DNA of 64,000 bases, taken from JBGZFC01 sp964346495 (GTDB taxonomy: Bacteria > Bacteroidota > Bacteroidia > Bacteroidales > Dysgonomonadaceae). Of the stretch, positions 51,628 through 61,822 are shown piece by piece; the stretch's first letter is position 1; every line of letters starts with the position of its first letter. Under the pieces are notes generated by a model that worked only from the letters and a program-made list of their open reading frames with translations, was not told the DNA's origin and did no database searches. The position numbers and the translations under genes are program-made. The stretch lies in contig CAYFUW010000002.1 in assembly GCA_964346495.1 (NCBI GenBank), positions 1-64,000 on the forward strand. The letters run 5' to 3'.

Positions 51628-54024
51628 TTAATCAAAAAAGTCATCAATTCCTTCACTTTCCTTTATAGGATTGGAATCGTAGTAATATCCTGACGAGTAA
51701 CCTTTATCATTTGCACACGGATTTCTATACTCTGCAGGGATATCAAATACTCCATTATCTTTTAACGTAACAGTTGTATCGGCATACATTTTTTGATAAA
51801 ACAGACCGTGAATGGGCAGTGCCGCTGCAGCTCCCTGTCCATAAGTCATTCTGTCGAAATGAATAGATGGCTCCTCACCTCCTATCCAACATGCAGCCAC
51901 TAAATCAGGTGTGAAAGACATAAACCAGCCATCAGAGTTATTGTTGGTAGTTCCGGTTTTTCCGCCCATCTCTCCTTTCAGACCGTAAACTCTGCGCAGG
52001 CGACTTCCGGTACCACCATCTACCACAGCTCTTAACATATCGAGCATCTTGTATGAAGTACTTTCACTAAATATCTCCTGCATTTGCGGAACAAAGGTGC
52101 TGACAACATTGCCAAATGAATCTTCAATGCGTGTTACCAAAAGCGGCTCCACACGTATTCCTTTATTGACAAATGCAGTATAAGCACCCGCCATTTCGTA
52201 AACGGAAGCATCGTTCGGTCCTAATGCAAGCGAAACAACAGGGTCTATAGGGCTTTTCAGTCCGAACGATTTTAGCAAACGGGCAAAGGCATAAGGCGAG
52301 AAAAGGCTCATCAGATATGCAGTAACCCAGTTATCTGAATTTTGTAATCCCCATTTTATAGTAACAAATTCACCACTGGCTGCACGTCCAGAGTTTCTCG
52401 GCGTCCAGGGAATTCCCGTTTCGGCGACAATAGTTATCGGTCCATGAATCATTCCATCGCACGGTGTCATTCCTTCTTCCATTGCGAGCGTATAAAGATA
52501 TGGTTTAATTGTTGAACCGATTTGTCGCTTTCCGGTGCTAACCATATCATATTTGAAGAATTTGAAATCGGGACCGCCGACGTAAGCTTTTACCTGCCCG
52601 GTAGTTGGACTTACTACGATAAATCCGCTTCGCAAAAATCCTTTATGATAGCGGATAGAGTCCCACGGCGTCATCAAAGTATCTATTTCGCCTTCCCACG
52701 AAAATACTTTCATCTCAACGGGTTTATCTTTAAAGTTGGAAAGAATTTCCTGCTCACTCATTCCGCTCTTTTTCAAAGCACGATAACGGTCGGTCTGTTT
52801 CATAGCAGTTGTCATAAGCGATTCAATTTTATCTGCTACCGCACTTGAGTAAGGTGCATATTTTTTCCCTTTCTTCTCTGCTGTAAAATGTGGTTGCAAA
52901 TACCCACTAAGATGCTCGCTTACAGCCTCCTCAGCATATCGTTGCAAACGACTATCAATAGTAGAATAAATCTTTAGTCCATCGGTATAAATATTGTAGT
53001 ATGAGCCGTCGGCTTTTTTGTTTTTGTTGCACCAACCGTAAAGTGGATTATTCTCCCAAGAGATAGAGTCCTCTTTAAACTGCTGTTTTTGCCATGATGC
53101 ATAATTTTTCATCTCCGGCTTTTTTGCCATCATAATTTTGGCAAGATGCTGTCTGTAGTAAGGTGCAGGAATATCGATATGCGAAATTCTGTTGAAATCT
53201 AATTCTAACGGTAATTGTTGAAGTGAATCTTTCTCCTGAGAAGTCAAGTGCCCCGCTTTGTGCATCTGCGCAAGTACAACATTACGTCTTTCTTTAGTAA
53301 TTTCCGGTCTTCTTACAGGGTTGTAGAGTGCAGAGTTTTTCAACATTCCAATCAAAGTTGCCGATTCCTGAATATTCAACTCATTTGGTCTTTTATTGAA
53401 ATAGGTTATAGCTGCCGACTCAATTCCTACAGCACTATAGTTAAAATCATACTTGTTAAGATATAGATTTATTATCTCATCCTTAGTGTAAAATCTCTCC
53501 AATTTTGTTGCAATAACCCACTCTATCGGCTTCTGTGAATAACGCTGCAAACGATTTTTTGCACGTGGCGAATAGAGCAATTTTGCCAACTGTTGGGTGA
53601 TTGTACTACCTCCACCACTACTTTCATCCTGCATCAGCATCGTTTTAAAGATTGCTCTACCCAAACCGACAATATCAATTCCCGAATGAGAATAGAAGCG
53701 AACGTCTTCAGTAGAAATAAGAGCATCGATAAGATGCGGGGACAAATCGGTATAATCTATAAAAATACGATTGTCGTCACTCTCCGAAAAGGTAAAAAGC
53801 AGTTGGTCGTCAGTCGAAATAACTTGCGATGCGTACTTATCTATCGGATTTTCCAACTCATCAATTTTAGGCAGGTAACCGATTGCACCTACCGAGATAA
53901 GGAAAAAGAAAAGTATATTTAATACAATAAATATTCCGAACAACTGCCATAACCGCTTTATCAAATTATATCTGAAAGCGGATGATTTTTTGTTCCCTTT
54001 TTTGTTTGTACTATTGTTGCTCAT
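51628..54024 (-). CDS. Penicillin-binding protein 1A, bifunctional
   Basis: This enzyme polymerises and cross-links peptidoglycan. The 798-residue protein has one N-terminal helix (about 24-50), a GT51 glycosyltransferase domain (STEDVRFYSHSGIDIVGLGR; GGGSTITQQLAK with the ordered motifs through residue 260) and a transpeptidase domain. The active serine is in IGSTIKPYLY (SxxK), followed by QNSDNW (SxN) and GGKTGTTNNNSDGWF (KTG). All catalytic motifs are intact. It leads a two-gene unit with gldB. A TAATTTTG box at 54072-54079 (minus) could be the -7 element. Confidence 0.95.
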   Translation of the reverse strand: MSNNSTNKKGNKKSSAFRYNLIKRLWQLFGIFIVLNILFFFLISVGAIGYLPKIDELENPIDKYASQVISTDDQLLFTFSESDDNRIFIDYTDLSPHLIDALISTEDVRFYSHSGIDIVGLGRAIFKTMLMQDESSGGGSTITQQLAKLLYSPRAKNRLQRYSQKPIEWVIATKLERFYTKDEIINLYLNKYDFNYSAVGIESAAITYFNKRPNELNIQESATLIGMLKNSALYNPVRRPEITKERRNVVLAQMHKAGHLTSQEKDSLQQLPLELDFNRISHIDIPAPYYRQHLAKIMMAKKPEMKNYASWQKQQFKEDSISWENNPLYGWCNKNKKADGSYYNIYTDGLKIYSTIDSRLQRYAEEAVSEHLSGYLQPHFTAEKKGKKYAPYSSAVADKIESLMTTAMKQTDRYRALKKSGMSEQEILSNFKDKPVEMKVFSWEGEIDTLMTPWDSIRYHKGFLRSGFIVVSPTTGQVKAYVGGPDFKFFKYDMVSTGKRQIGSTIKPYLYTLAMEEGMTPCDGMIHGPITIVAETGIPWTPRNSGRAASGEFVTIKWGLQNSDNWVTAYLMSLFSPYAFARLLKSFGLKSPIDPVVSLALGPNDASVYEMAGAYTAFVNKGIRVEPLLVTRIEDSFGNVVSTFVPQMQEIFSESTSYKMLDMLRAVVDGGTGSRLRRVYGLKGEMGGKTGTTNNNSDGWFMSFTPDLVAACWIGGEEPSIHFDRMTYGQGAAAALPIHGLFYQKMYADTTVTLKDNGVFDIPAEYRNPCANDKGYSSGYYYDSNPIKESEGIDDFFD

Positions 54025-54206
54025 ATCATATTTTGAAATAGATGCTAAGACGGCATATTATTAATTAATTGCAAAATTAAACAAAAGCATTGAATAAAAT
54101 GATAGACAAATCATTAAAAAACGTTTTTTGACAGACACAATATAAAAGAGACCAAATTAACTTACGATTTTGTCTTTATTCCTGGCTCTTGTGTCTAAAA
54201 AAACAC

Positions 54207-55457
54207 CTACTTCCTTCCAAATCGTGCCTGATGCACTCCCACCAATTGGTCATATCGCAATCCGGGTGCACGATAGTAAACCAAAATTAAATACTCATTT
54301 TCAGTATCGTAATAGTTACCTTCGACCATTTCGGTAGAAAAACCTTTTAATCCAGGTGAGAGATATTGATAATTATAAGCTCCCTGCTTTAATAAAACAG
54401 ATGCAAAATACTCATCTGTTTGAGCATCGTATTTCATTCTTACTTTGTCGGAAAAAATGTTGTATGTGAAGTCGCCATTCAGAAAAATATCGCCTTGAAG
54501 AGGTTGAGCTGCCAATAAAAAATTCACCATAAAATAGTCGCTCTGCACATCGAAATCCTGTTCGTCTGCATTGCGAATACAAAATCTACCATTCTGATCT
54601 TCATCGTACTGACGCACTTTTTTTGACCTAAAATCATCTTTATACAACAGAGCCTGATAGTATGGCGATTCATAGAAAATATCGTAAACATTCAATCCGT
54701 TATAATATTGACTCACAGTTTCAAATCGGCGGTATTCATTACCTGCCTCAAAAATAAGCGCAGGATTGTGGTCATAAACGAGTTTGTTTAGCTGAATATA
54801 TGTCGGTTCGATACCAATACGTTCGTTATCTGTACGATTATTTTGCCTGACAACCACTTGTAGCTCCTGCTTAGGATTGTTTAAGCGGAGTTGCGGATGA
54901 TTGATTTCGAAACTCAACTGTTGATGTTCGCGATTAAAATCGATATCGGTATTTCCAGACACCTCCGACCTGATACTCACCTTATTATCTAAAACCGAAA
55001 AACATGCTGTGAGCAATGGAGTATCCATATTGTTGTCTTCCGTTACTACCACACAATAGTTTCCCGACAGTTTCAACTGCACATCTCTATTTGGAAATCT
55101 TAACTCATAGTGAATATAATTAACAGTTGTGTTTTCCGAAAATCGGTAAGAATCTATTAGCTGATTGTTAAATCCTGATAAATACTCAACATCCGACAAG
55201 GTCGACCTGGTCCAGTCTGCATTACAATGAATCAGATGATAACGCAGACGCGGCTCACTGATATCCAAATTGTCAAACTTAACGATAACTTGCTCATTAC
55301 TAGACATATTAATAACGGATGGAGCCAGTAAACCATTACTTGTAGTAACAATCAATGTTTTTATATCGTCACTTATAGGTCTTGTTCTATAAACAGACTG
55401 AGATAGTGCAAGTTGAGACAAAAGAAAAAGCAATAATAAAAAAATATTTCTTTTCAT
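54207..55457 (-). CDS. T9SS plug protein, DUF5103 family
   Basis: The 416-residue exported protein (signal peptide MKRNIFLLLLFLLSQLALSQ) matches the DUF5103 family. Its Flavobacterium member binds and plugs the SprA translocon of the type IX secretion system. Family-like stretches are IKTLIVTTSNGLLAPSVINM, HLIHCNADWTRSTLSDVEYL, LSGNYCVVVTEDNN and FDVQSDYFMVNFLL. It is a single gene with its own consensus promoter. Together with gldB and the cargo relic at the window start, it shows that the genome encodes T9SS. Confidence 0.9.
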   Translation of the reverse strand: MKRNIFLLLLFLLSQLALSQSVYRTRPISDDIKTLIVTTSNGLLAPSVINMSSNEQVIVKFDNLDISEPRLRYHLIHCNADWTRSTLSDVEYLSGFNNQLIDSYRFSENTTVNYIHYELRFPNRDVQLKLSGNYCVVVTEDNNMDTPLLTACFSVLDNKVSIRSEVSGNTDIDFNREHQQLSFEINHPQLRLNNPKQELQVVVRQNNRTDNERIGIEPTYIQLNKLVYDHNPALIFEAGNEYRRFETVSQYYNGLNVYDIFYESPYYQALLYKDDFRSKKVRQYDEDQNGRFCIRNADEQDFDVQSDYFMVNFLLAAQPLQGDIFLNGDFTYNIFSDKVRMKYDAQTDEYFASVLLKQGAYNYQYLSPGLKGFSTEMVEGNYYDTENEYLILVYYRAPGLRYDQLVGVHQARFGRK

Positions 55458-55483
55458 TTCAGAGAAAGTTTAAAATCAGACTT

Positions 55484-55515
55484 CAAATGTAGAAAAAAAG
55501 TAGTGTAAAAACAAA
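55484..55515 (-). promoter_or_regulatory. Promoter of the T9SS plug gene
   Basis: On the minus strand TTTG (55512-55515), a 20-nt spacer and TACATTTG (55484-55491) match the Bacteroidetes consensus. The start of transcription would fall about 20 nt before the ATG at 55457. Confidence 0.75.
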
Positions 55516-55584
55516 GTTTTAGTCATTAGAGAAATTTTTCTTTATTTTTTCTATTAAATTTTCTTTATTTGATTTTAAAAAATG

Positions 55585-55592
55585 TATCTTTG
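55585..55592 (+). promoter_or_regulatory. Probable -7 element of the nqr operon
   Basis: TATCTTTG fits TAnnTTTG. It lies 112 nt before the nqrA ATG. No ideal -33 TTTG is present. Confidence 0.45.
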
Positions 55593-55703
55593 CCAAACTA
55601 TTGGAAAGTCTATGTTGAGTTTTATTGTGAAAAAATCCACAAAGCACTAAGAAACAAAGCCTTATCCATAAAGCATTGTAGCAATAAGTTTTTAAATGTA
55701 AAT

Positions 55704-57050
55704 ATGGCTAATCGAATAAAAATTAAAAAAGGACTTCAAATTCCGCTATTGGGAAAAGCCGAAGAGACTCTTCGCGGTACAGTAGTGAGCGAATATGTGA
55801 AAGTTTGTCCTGAGGATTTTCATGGAATCACACCTCGATTGGCGGTAAAGGTAAACGATACCGTAAAAGCCGGAACAGCATTGTTTTTTGACAAAGACAA
55901 TCCTGAAATTAAATTTGTTTCGCCAGTTAGCGGAACAGTTACGGCTGTAGAACGAGGCGCGAAACGACGCATTCTTCACGTTGCCATAAAAGCCGATAAG
56001 GAAAATCAGTATGAAGATTTCGGTAAAAAAACAGTAAGCTCGTTATCGAAAGATGACTTGAAAAACCTACTGCTTTCTTCCGGATTATGGGCTTTTATTA
56101 AGCAACGTCCTTACGACGTGGTAGCAAATCCAGCAAAAGAACCGCGCGATATTTTCGTAACCGGTTTCGATACGGCTCCACTTGCACCATCTTACGACTT
56201 CATCCTTCAAGGCGATGAGGCTGACCTGCAAACAGGTTTTGACGCATTAGCAAAGCTAACCGAAGGAAAAGTTTACTTGTCAATCAGTCCAAAAACAACA
56301 AACAAAGGTTTGCGTGAAGCGAAAAATGTTGTTATTACAGAGTTCGACGGTCCGCATCCGGCAGGAAACGTTGGTGTGCATATCAATCAAATCAAACCTG
56401 TAAACAATGGTGAAACCGTTTGGACTATAAATGCTGTAAACGTTGCATTAATCGGACGTTTGCTGAACAAAGGCATAGTTGACATGACGAGAGTTGTTGC
56501 TCTTACAGGCTCTGAAGTAAAAGAAAAAGGATTCTACAAAATGCTTATCGGTACGGAGTTGAGCTCTATTTTCCGCAACAATGTAACAGAAGGCATTTCG
56601 TTGCGCTATATCAGCGGAAACGTATTGACCGGAACAAAAATTGAAGCTGACGGCGTACTAAGAGCATTAGATACTCAAATTACGGTAATTCCTGAAGGCG
56701 ACGATGTACACGAGTTGTTGGGATGGGCTTCTCTTGGCACTAAAAGATATAGTGCGGGTTGCACCTATTTGCCATCTAAGAAAAAATATCGCTTAGACGC
56801 TCGCATGCTGGGAGGTCCACGTGCAATTATCGTTGCTAATGAATACGACAAGGTTTTCCCGATGGACATTTTCCCTGAACAGCTGATAAAATCTATTATC
56901 GCGTTCAATATCGACAAAATGGAACAGTTGGGGATTTATGAAGTAGCACCGGAAGATTTCGCTTTGTGTGAATTTGTTGACACATCGAAATTGGAATTGC
57001 AACACATTGTTCGCACAGGATTGGATTTACTTCGTAAAGAGATGGAATAA
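55704..57050 (+). CDS. nqrA: Na+-translocating NADH:quinone reductase subunit A
   Basis: NqrA is the peripheral subunit of the sodium-pumping NADH dehydrogenase. The 448-residue product starts MANRIKIKKGLQIPLLGKAE. It shows the lipoyl-like fold at the N-terminus (VKAGTALFFDKDNPEIKFVS) and the family stretch GPHPAGNVGVHINQIKPVN. The ATG at 55704 is chosen over an in-frame ATG at 55569, which would lie upstream of the predicted transcription start. It opens a six-gene operon in the standard order A to F. Confidence 0.95.
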   Translation: MANRIKIKKGLQIPLLGKAEETLRGTVVSEYVKVCPEDFHGITPRLAVKVNDTVKAGTALFFDKDNPEIKFVSPVSGTVTAVERGAKRRILHVAIKADKENQYEDFGKKTVSSLSKDDLKNLLLSSGLWAFIKQRPYDVVANPAKEPRDIFVTGFDTAPLAPSYDFILQGDEADLQTGFDALAKLTEGKVYLSISPKTTNKGLREAKNVVITEFDGPHPAGNVGVHINQIKPVNNGETVWTINAVNVALIGRLLNKGIVDMTRVVALTGSEVKEKGFYKMLIGTELSSIFRNNVTEGISLRYISGNVLTGTKIEADGVLRALDTQITVIPEGDDVHELLGWASLGTKRYSAGCTYLPSKKKYRLDARMLGGPRAIIVANEYDKVFPMDIFPEQLIKSIIAFNIDKMEQLGIYEVAPEDFALCEFVDTSKLELQHIVRTGLDLLRKEME

Positions 57051-57121
57051 TCAGTATAGATATTTGTCTGTACATGATTTTATAATAAACAGAATAATAA
57101 ACACTTTAAATATACAGAATT

Positions 57122-58342
57122 TTGAAAGCGTTAAGAAAATATCTGGATAAGATAAAACCGAATTTCGAGGAAGGCGGTAAATTGCATTGGCTCTATTCTA
57201 CATACGATGCTTTTGAAACATTCCTTTTCGTGCCTAACACCACATCGAAATCGGGAGTACATATTCACGACGCACGCGACTCAAAACGTACAATGATAAT
57301 TGTTATCCTTGCACTTATTCCGGCGTTGTTAGTTGGTATGTACAATGTAGGTTTGCAGCACTATATGTCTGTGGGCGTAGAAGCAAGTTGGCTTACCAAG
57401 TTTTTCTACGGTCTGTTAGCACTTTTGCCGCAAATCATAGTTTCCTACGTGGTAGGATTAGGTATTGAATTTGCCGTAGCTCAAGTAAAGAAAGAAGAAG
57501 TTGCCGAAGGTTTTTTGGTATCAGGTATGTTAATACCGATGATTCTTCCTATCGATACACCGCTATGGATGATTGCTATTGCAACAGCATTCTCCGTAAT
57601 ATTTGCAAAAGAAGTATTTGGAGGAACTGGTTACAATATATTTAACGTTGCGTTAGTAGCTCGTGCATTTTTATTCTTCTCATATCCAACCAAAATGTCG
57701 GGTAACGAAGTTTGGGTTCGCACTCGCGATACATTTGGTATGGGTGGTGGAGATAAGGTAGTTGACGGCTTTTCGGGTGCAACTCCACTTGGTCAAATAG
57801 CGACAACCGATGCCACTAGTTTTGGAGAGTTTACTTTTCAAGGAATTACAGGACAACCCCTATCCATTGCGGATATGCTATGTGGATTTATTCCCGGCTC
57901 GGTAGGTGAAGTTTCTACAATCGCAATATTAATTGGTGCTGTAATTCTTATAGCTACCGGAGTAGGAAGCTGGAGAACAATGCTATCAGTATTTATTGGT
58001 GGTGGTGTAGGTGCACTTTTAGTAAATGCTTTTGCACAAAACGCACTAATGGGAATGCCGGTTTATTACCATTTCATTTTAGGAGGTTTCGCGTTTGGAG
58101 CAGTATTTATGGCAACTGACCCGGTAACATCGGCTCGTACCTTGAAAGGACAATGGATTTATGGTTTCCTTATCGGGTTAATAGCTATTACTATCCGCGT
58201 ATTCAATCCGGGATATCCCGAAGGAATGATGTTGGCGATTTTACTTATGAATGCTTTCGCACCACTTATCGACTTCTATGTTGTTGATGCAAACATCAAA
58301 CGTAGAATGAAAAGAGTGTCGGTAGCAAAAAAGGAACAATAA
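57122..58342 (+). CDS. nqrB: Na+-NQR subunit B
   Basis: NqrB is a membrane subunit of about ten helices that carries covalent FMN. The 406-residue product has the flavinylation motif DGFSGATPLGQ, whose threonine carries the flavin (near residue 223), and conserved membrane stretches such as FGGTGYNIFNVALVARAFLF. It starts at a TTG: MKALRKYLDKIKPNFEEGGK is the normal N-terminus of this subunit, and no ATG fits. It lies 71 bp after nqrA. Confidence 0.94.
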   Translation: MKALRKYLDKIKPNFEEGGKLHWLYSTYDAFETFLFVPNTTSKSGVHIHDARDSKRTMIIVILALIPALLVGMYNVGLQHYMSVGVEASWLTKFFYGLLALLPQIIVSYVVGLGIEFAVAQVKKEEVAEGFLVSGMLIPMILPIDTPLWMIAIATAFSVIFAKEVFGGTGYNIFNVALVARAFLFFSYPTKMSGNEVWVRTRDTFGMGGGDKVVDGFSGATPLGQIATTDATSFGEFTFQGITGQPLSIADMLCGFIPGSVGEVSTIAILIGAVILIATGVGSWRTMLSVFIGGGVGALLVNAFAQNALMGMPVYYHFILGGFAFGAVFMATDPVTSARTLKGQWIYGFLIGLIAITIRVFNPGYPEGMMLAILLMNAFAPLIDFYVVDANIKRRMKRVSVAKKEQ

Positions 58343-58362
58343 TTTAGAAAGGAAAGTACACA

Positions 58363-59091
58363 ATGGCTATAAATAGAGAAAATAGTGGATATACTATAAT
58401 ATACGCATCGGTAATGGTAATTATCGTGGCTTTGGGACTAGCTTTCACTCATATGGGATTGAAACCTAATCAGGTTAGAAATGAGAATATAGATAAAATG
58501 CAACAAATTTTACGCTCTCTTAATGTAAATGCAGAGCCTAATGTTGCAGAACAACGATATAATGAATTGATAAAGAACGCTTACCTTGTTTCTACAGACA
58601 ACGGTCAAAAAGTGGAAGGAACTGAAGGTGTTACTCCCGAAGATCCTGCTTTTTCGGGCTTAGAAGCAGCTAAAGGGATTCCTGTTTTTGAAGCAGAAAT
58701 AGATGGCACTAAAAAATATATTTTGTCTATGAACGGTGCAGGACTATGGGGTTCTCTTTGGGGCTACTTAGCAATAGATTCTGACGGTAGCACTATTTAC
58801 GGCGCAGAATTTGGACACTCAGGCGAGACACCGGGACTTGGTGCGGAAATTGTAGAACTCGAATTTAGAAATCAATTTATCGGGAAAGAGTTACTAAAAA
58901 ACAACGAGTTTAAATCGGTAGCAGTAGTAAAACCCGGTCAATCGGTTTCCGATAGAGATTATGTTGACGGAATTTCGGGCGGCACTATCACAAGTAAAGG
59001 TGTTAGTGATATGCTTTTCGACAGTCTTAAAGGATACGAAAGTTTTTTAAAGAATTTACATTCTGATAGTCAAACAACAATCGGAGAATAA
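58363..59091 (+). CDS. nqrC: Na+-NQR subunit C
   Basis: NqrC has one N-terminal membrane helix (GYTIIYASVMVIIVALGLAF) and a periplasmic FMN-binding domain with the covalent site DGISGGTITSKGV near residue 207 (SGxT type). The 242-residue product also has LWGSLWGYLAID and GETPGLGAEI, typical of the family. It starts 20 bp after nqrB. Confidence 0.95.
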   Translation: MAINRENSGYTIIYASVMVIIVALGLAFTHMGLKPNQVRNENIDKMQQILRSLNVNAEPNVAEQRYNELIKNAYLVSTDNGQKVEGTEGVTPEDPAFSGLEAAKGIPVFEAEIDGTKKYILSMNGAGLWGSLWGYLAIDSDGSTIYGAEFGHSGETPGLGAEIVELEFRNQFIGKELLKNNEFKSVAVVKPGQSVSDRDYVDGISGGTITSKGVSDMLFDSLKGYESFLKNLHSDSQTTIGE

Positions 59092-59105
59092 AATTATATA
59101 CACAT

Positions 59106-59738
59106 ATGGCATTATTATCAGGTAAAACAAAAGAGGCGCTCTTAGGACCGCTGAATAAAAATAATCCGGTTATAGTTCAGGTACTTGGAATTTGTTCTGC
59201 ACTTGCTGTAACATCTAAGCTAGAACCGGCAATTGTAATGGCTATTTCTGTTACAGTAGTGGTAGCTCTTGCCAACGTAGTAATTTCTTTATTGCGTAAA
59301 ACTATTCCTAACCGAATTCGTATTATAGTTCAGCTAGTAGTAGCTGCAGCTCTTGTTACAATTGTAAGTGAAGTATTGAAGGCTTATGCCTACGAAGTGA
59401 ACAAACAACTATCGGTTTATGTAGGGTTGATTGTAACTAACTGTATTTTGATGGGACGTTTGGAAGCATTTGCACTCGGTAATGGACCCTGGGCATCTTT
59501 CTTAGATGGAGTAGGAAATGGTATCGGCTACGGATGGATATTGGTAGCAGTTGGTTTTGTAAGAGAATTATTTGGTTCAGGAACACTGTTCGGATATGAA
59601 GTAATTCCGGAGTCTTTTTATAATATGGGATACGAAAACAACGGCTTTATGATGCTTGCTCCAATGGCATTGATTCTAGTGGCAGTAATCATTTGGATTC
59701 ACAGAGCAAAAAATAAGGAGTTACAAGAAGAGGCATAA
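59106..59738 (+). CDS. nqrD: Na+-NQR subunit D
   Basis: The 210-residue membrane subunit has six helices. It shows the start PLNKNNPVIVQVLGICSALA, the segment VYVGLIVTNCILMGRLEAFA and SFLDGVGNGIGYGWIL. Its paralogue NqrE follows. It starts 14 bp after nqrC. Confidence 0.95.
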   Translation: MALLSGKTKEALLGPLNKNNPVIVQVLGICSALAVTSKLEPAIVMAISVTVVVALANVVISLLRKTIPNRIRIIVQLVVAAALVTIVSEVLKAYAYEVNKQLSVYVGLIVTNCILMGRLEAFALGNGPWASFLDGVGNGIGYGWILVAVGFVRELFGSGTLFGYEVIPESFYNMGYENNGFMMLAPMALILVAVIIWIHRAKNKELQEEA

Positions 59739-59783
59739 TATCGTGTCGAATTTAGTTTAATAATCGAAGAAAAAATATAATAT

Positions 59784-60398
59784 ATGGATGCTATAAGTCT
59801 TATCGTACGTTCGATATTTGTAGATAATATGATTTTCGCATACTTCTTGGGTATGTGTTCATTCCTTGCTGTATCGAAAGATGTGAAAACAGCATTAGGA
59901 TTGGGAGTGGCAGTTACGTTTGTGTTGGTACTTACTTTACCAATCAACTATTTGCTTGAAAACTACATCTTGAAAGAAGGAGCATTGTCTTGGTTAGGAC
60001 CACAATTTGCCGATGTGGATTTAAGTGTTTTCAGCTTACTTGTTTTTATTGCTGTGGTGGCTTCGTTCACTCAATTGGTAGAAATGGTGGTTGAAAGATT
60101 TAGTCCTTCACTTTATAATTCGCTTGGTATTTTCCTACCGCTAATAGCTGCAAACTGTGCTATTCTTGGAGGTTCATTGTTTATGCAACAACGTGAATTC
60201 GCAAACATTGGAATGGCTACAGCTTATGCTTTCGGCTCAGGAATAGGATGGTTGTTGGCAATTGTTGGTATGGCAGCCATTAGAGAGAGATTGGAATATT
60301 CTAATGTGCCGAAACCTTTGAAAGGATTGGGTATAACATTTATTATTACCGCTCTTATGGCAATAGGTTTTATGAGTTTTTCCGGAATAAATATTTAG
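59784..60398 (+). CDS. nqrE: Na+-NQR subunit E
   Basis: The 204-residue six-helix subunit (FVDNMIFAYFLGMCSFLAVS; LGIFLPLIAANCAILGGSLF) forms the sodium and electron path with NqrD. The conserved cysteines at MCSF and NCAI correspond to those binding an intramembrane iron centre in the Vibrio enzyme. Confidence 0.95.
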   Translation: MDAISLIVRSIFVDNMIFAYFLGMCSFLAVSKDVKTALGLGVAVTFVLVLTLPINYLLENYILKEGALSWLGPQFADVDLSVFSLLVFIAVVASFTQLVEMVVERFSPSLYNSLGIFLPLIAANCAILGGSLFMQQREFANIGMATAYAFGSGIGWLLAIVGMAAIRERLEYSNVPKPLKGLGITFIITALMAIGFMSFSGINI

Positions 60399-60456
60399 AC
60401 CATAAACTCGTAAGTAAATAATTGAAAATCGTAAAACAAATAAACAGTATATATAA

Positions 60457-61731
60457 ATGAGTGTGTTGTTAATGAGTTCAACCGGAATAACAGTTGTTAC
60501 CAGTGTGGTAGCTTTCTTGTTGATTATTCTTGTTTTGGTGATTATGATTCTTGTAGCCAAAGCTAAGTTAATGCCTTCGGGAAATGTAAAAATTACTGTT
60601 AACGGTGAAAAAGAGCTTTCTTCATCAATGGGAGGAACGCTTTTAAATTCTCTTCAAAACGGGAACATATTTCTTTCATCAGCTTGTGGTGGTGGAGGTA
60701 CATGCGGACAATGTCGTTGCCAGGTATTAGAAGGCGGTGGCGAAATTCTGCAAACCGAAAAAGGACACTTCAGCCGTAAAGAGCAACTTAACAATTGGCG
60801 TTTAAGCTGTCAGGTGAAAGTGAAGGAAGATATGTCGATAAAAGTTCCGGAAGAGGTATTTGGTGTAAAAGAGTGGGAATGCGAAGTGGTTTCGAACAAA
60901 AACGTGGCTACGTTTATCAAAGAATTTGTGGTACGTCTGCCTGAAGGAGAACATATGAACTTCGAACCGGGTTCTTACAGCCAGATTAAAGTTCCGAAAT
61001 ATGAGTTGAAATATACCGATTTCGATATCGATGAACAATTTAAACCTGAATGGGATAAATTTAAGCTATGGGATTTAAGTGTGAAAAACGACGAAGATAC
61101 AGTTCGTGCATACTCTATGGCTAACTATCCTGCAGAAGGAAATATTATAACATTGAACGTTCGTGTTGCTACACCACCGTTCGATAGAGCAAAAAATACA
61201 TGGATGAATGTGAAACCGGGTATTGTTTCATCTTACATCTTCAACTTGAAACCGGGCGACAAAGTTATCATGTCTGGTCCTTACGGAGATTTCCACCCGA
61301 TTTACGACAGCAAACGCGAAATGCTTTGGGTTGGTGGTGGTGCCGGTATGGCTCCGTTGCGTGCACAAATTATGCACTTGACAAAAACATTGAAAACTAC
61401 CGATCGTAAAATGTCATATTTCTACGGTGCACGTGCATTAATGGAAGCTTTCTATTTGGAAGATTTCTACGAGTTGGAGCGTGAATTCCCGAATTTCTCA
61501 TTCCATTTGGCATTAGACCGTCCAGACCCCGCAGCCGATGCAGCAGGCGTGAAATATACTCCGGGATTTGTTCACCAGGTAATTTACGATACTTATCTGA
61601 AAGATCACGAAGCTCCGGAAGATATCGAATACTACATGTGCGGACCGGGTCCAATGGCAAATGCAGTTAAGAAAATGCTTGACGACCTTGGTGTTTCACC
61701 AGAAATGATTATGTTTGACGACTTTGGATAA
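60457..61731 (+). CDS. nqrF: Na+-NQR subunit F, NADH dehydrogenase
   Basis: The 424-residue entry subunit takes electrons from NADH. It has an N-terminal helix, a [2Fe-2S] ferredoxin domain (SSACGGGGTCGQCRCQVLEG, near residue 78, with the fourth cysteine in WRLSCQV), an FAD-binding domain (RAYSMANYP) and an NADH-binding domain (LWVGGGAGMAPLRAQI; YMCGPGPM). The protein ends in an aromatic FDDFG tail as usual. It is the last gene of the operon and is followed by a terminator. Confidence 0.96.
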   Translation: MSVLLMSSTGITVVTSVVAFLLIILVLVIMILVAKAKLMPSGNVKITVNGEKELSSSMGGTLLNSLQNGNIFLSSACGGGGTCGQCRCQVLEGGGEILQTEKGHFSRKEQLNNWRLSCQVKVKEDMSIKVPEEVFGVKEWECEVVSNKNVATFIKEFVVRLPEGEHMNFEPGSYSQIKVPKYELKYTDFDIDEQFKPEWDKFKLWDLSVKNDEDTVRAYSMANYPAEGNIITLNVRVATPPFDRAKNTWMNVKPGIVSSYIFNLKPGDKVIMSGPYGDFHPIYDSKREMLWVGGGAGMAPLRAQIMHLTKTLKTTDRKMSYFYGARALMEAFYLEDFYELEREFPNFSFHLALDRPDPAADAAGVKYTPGFVHQVIYDTYLKDHEAPEDIEYYMCGPGPMANAVKKMLDDLGVSPEMIMFDDFG

Positions 61732-61755
61732 TAGTTGAACAAGATATATAACTAT

Positions 61756-61791
61756 AAAAAAACGATGCATTCAAAAATGCATCGTTTTTTT
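61756..61791 (+). terminator. Terminator of the nqr operon
   Basis: An AT-rich stem (AACGATGCATT / AATGCATCGTT extended by A-T pairs) with a CAAA loop and seven Ts lies 25 nt after nqrF. Confidence 0.93.
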
Positions 61792-61822
61792 GTGGTATAA
61801 ACACAAATATATTGGTTAAAAA

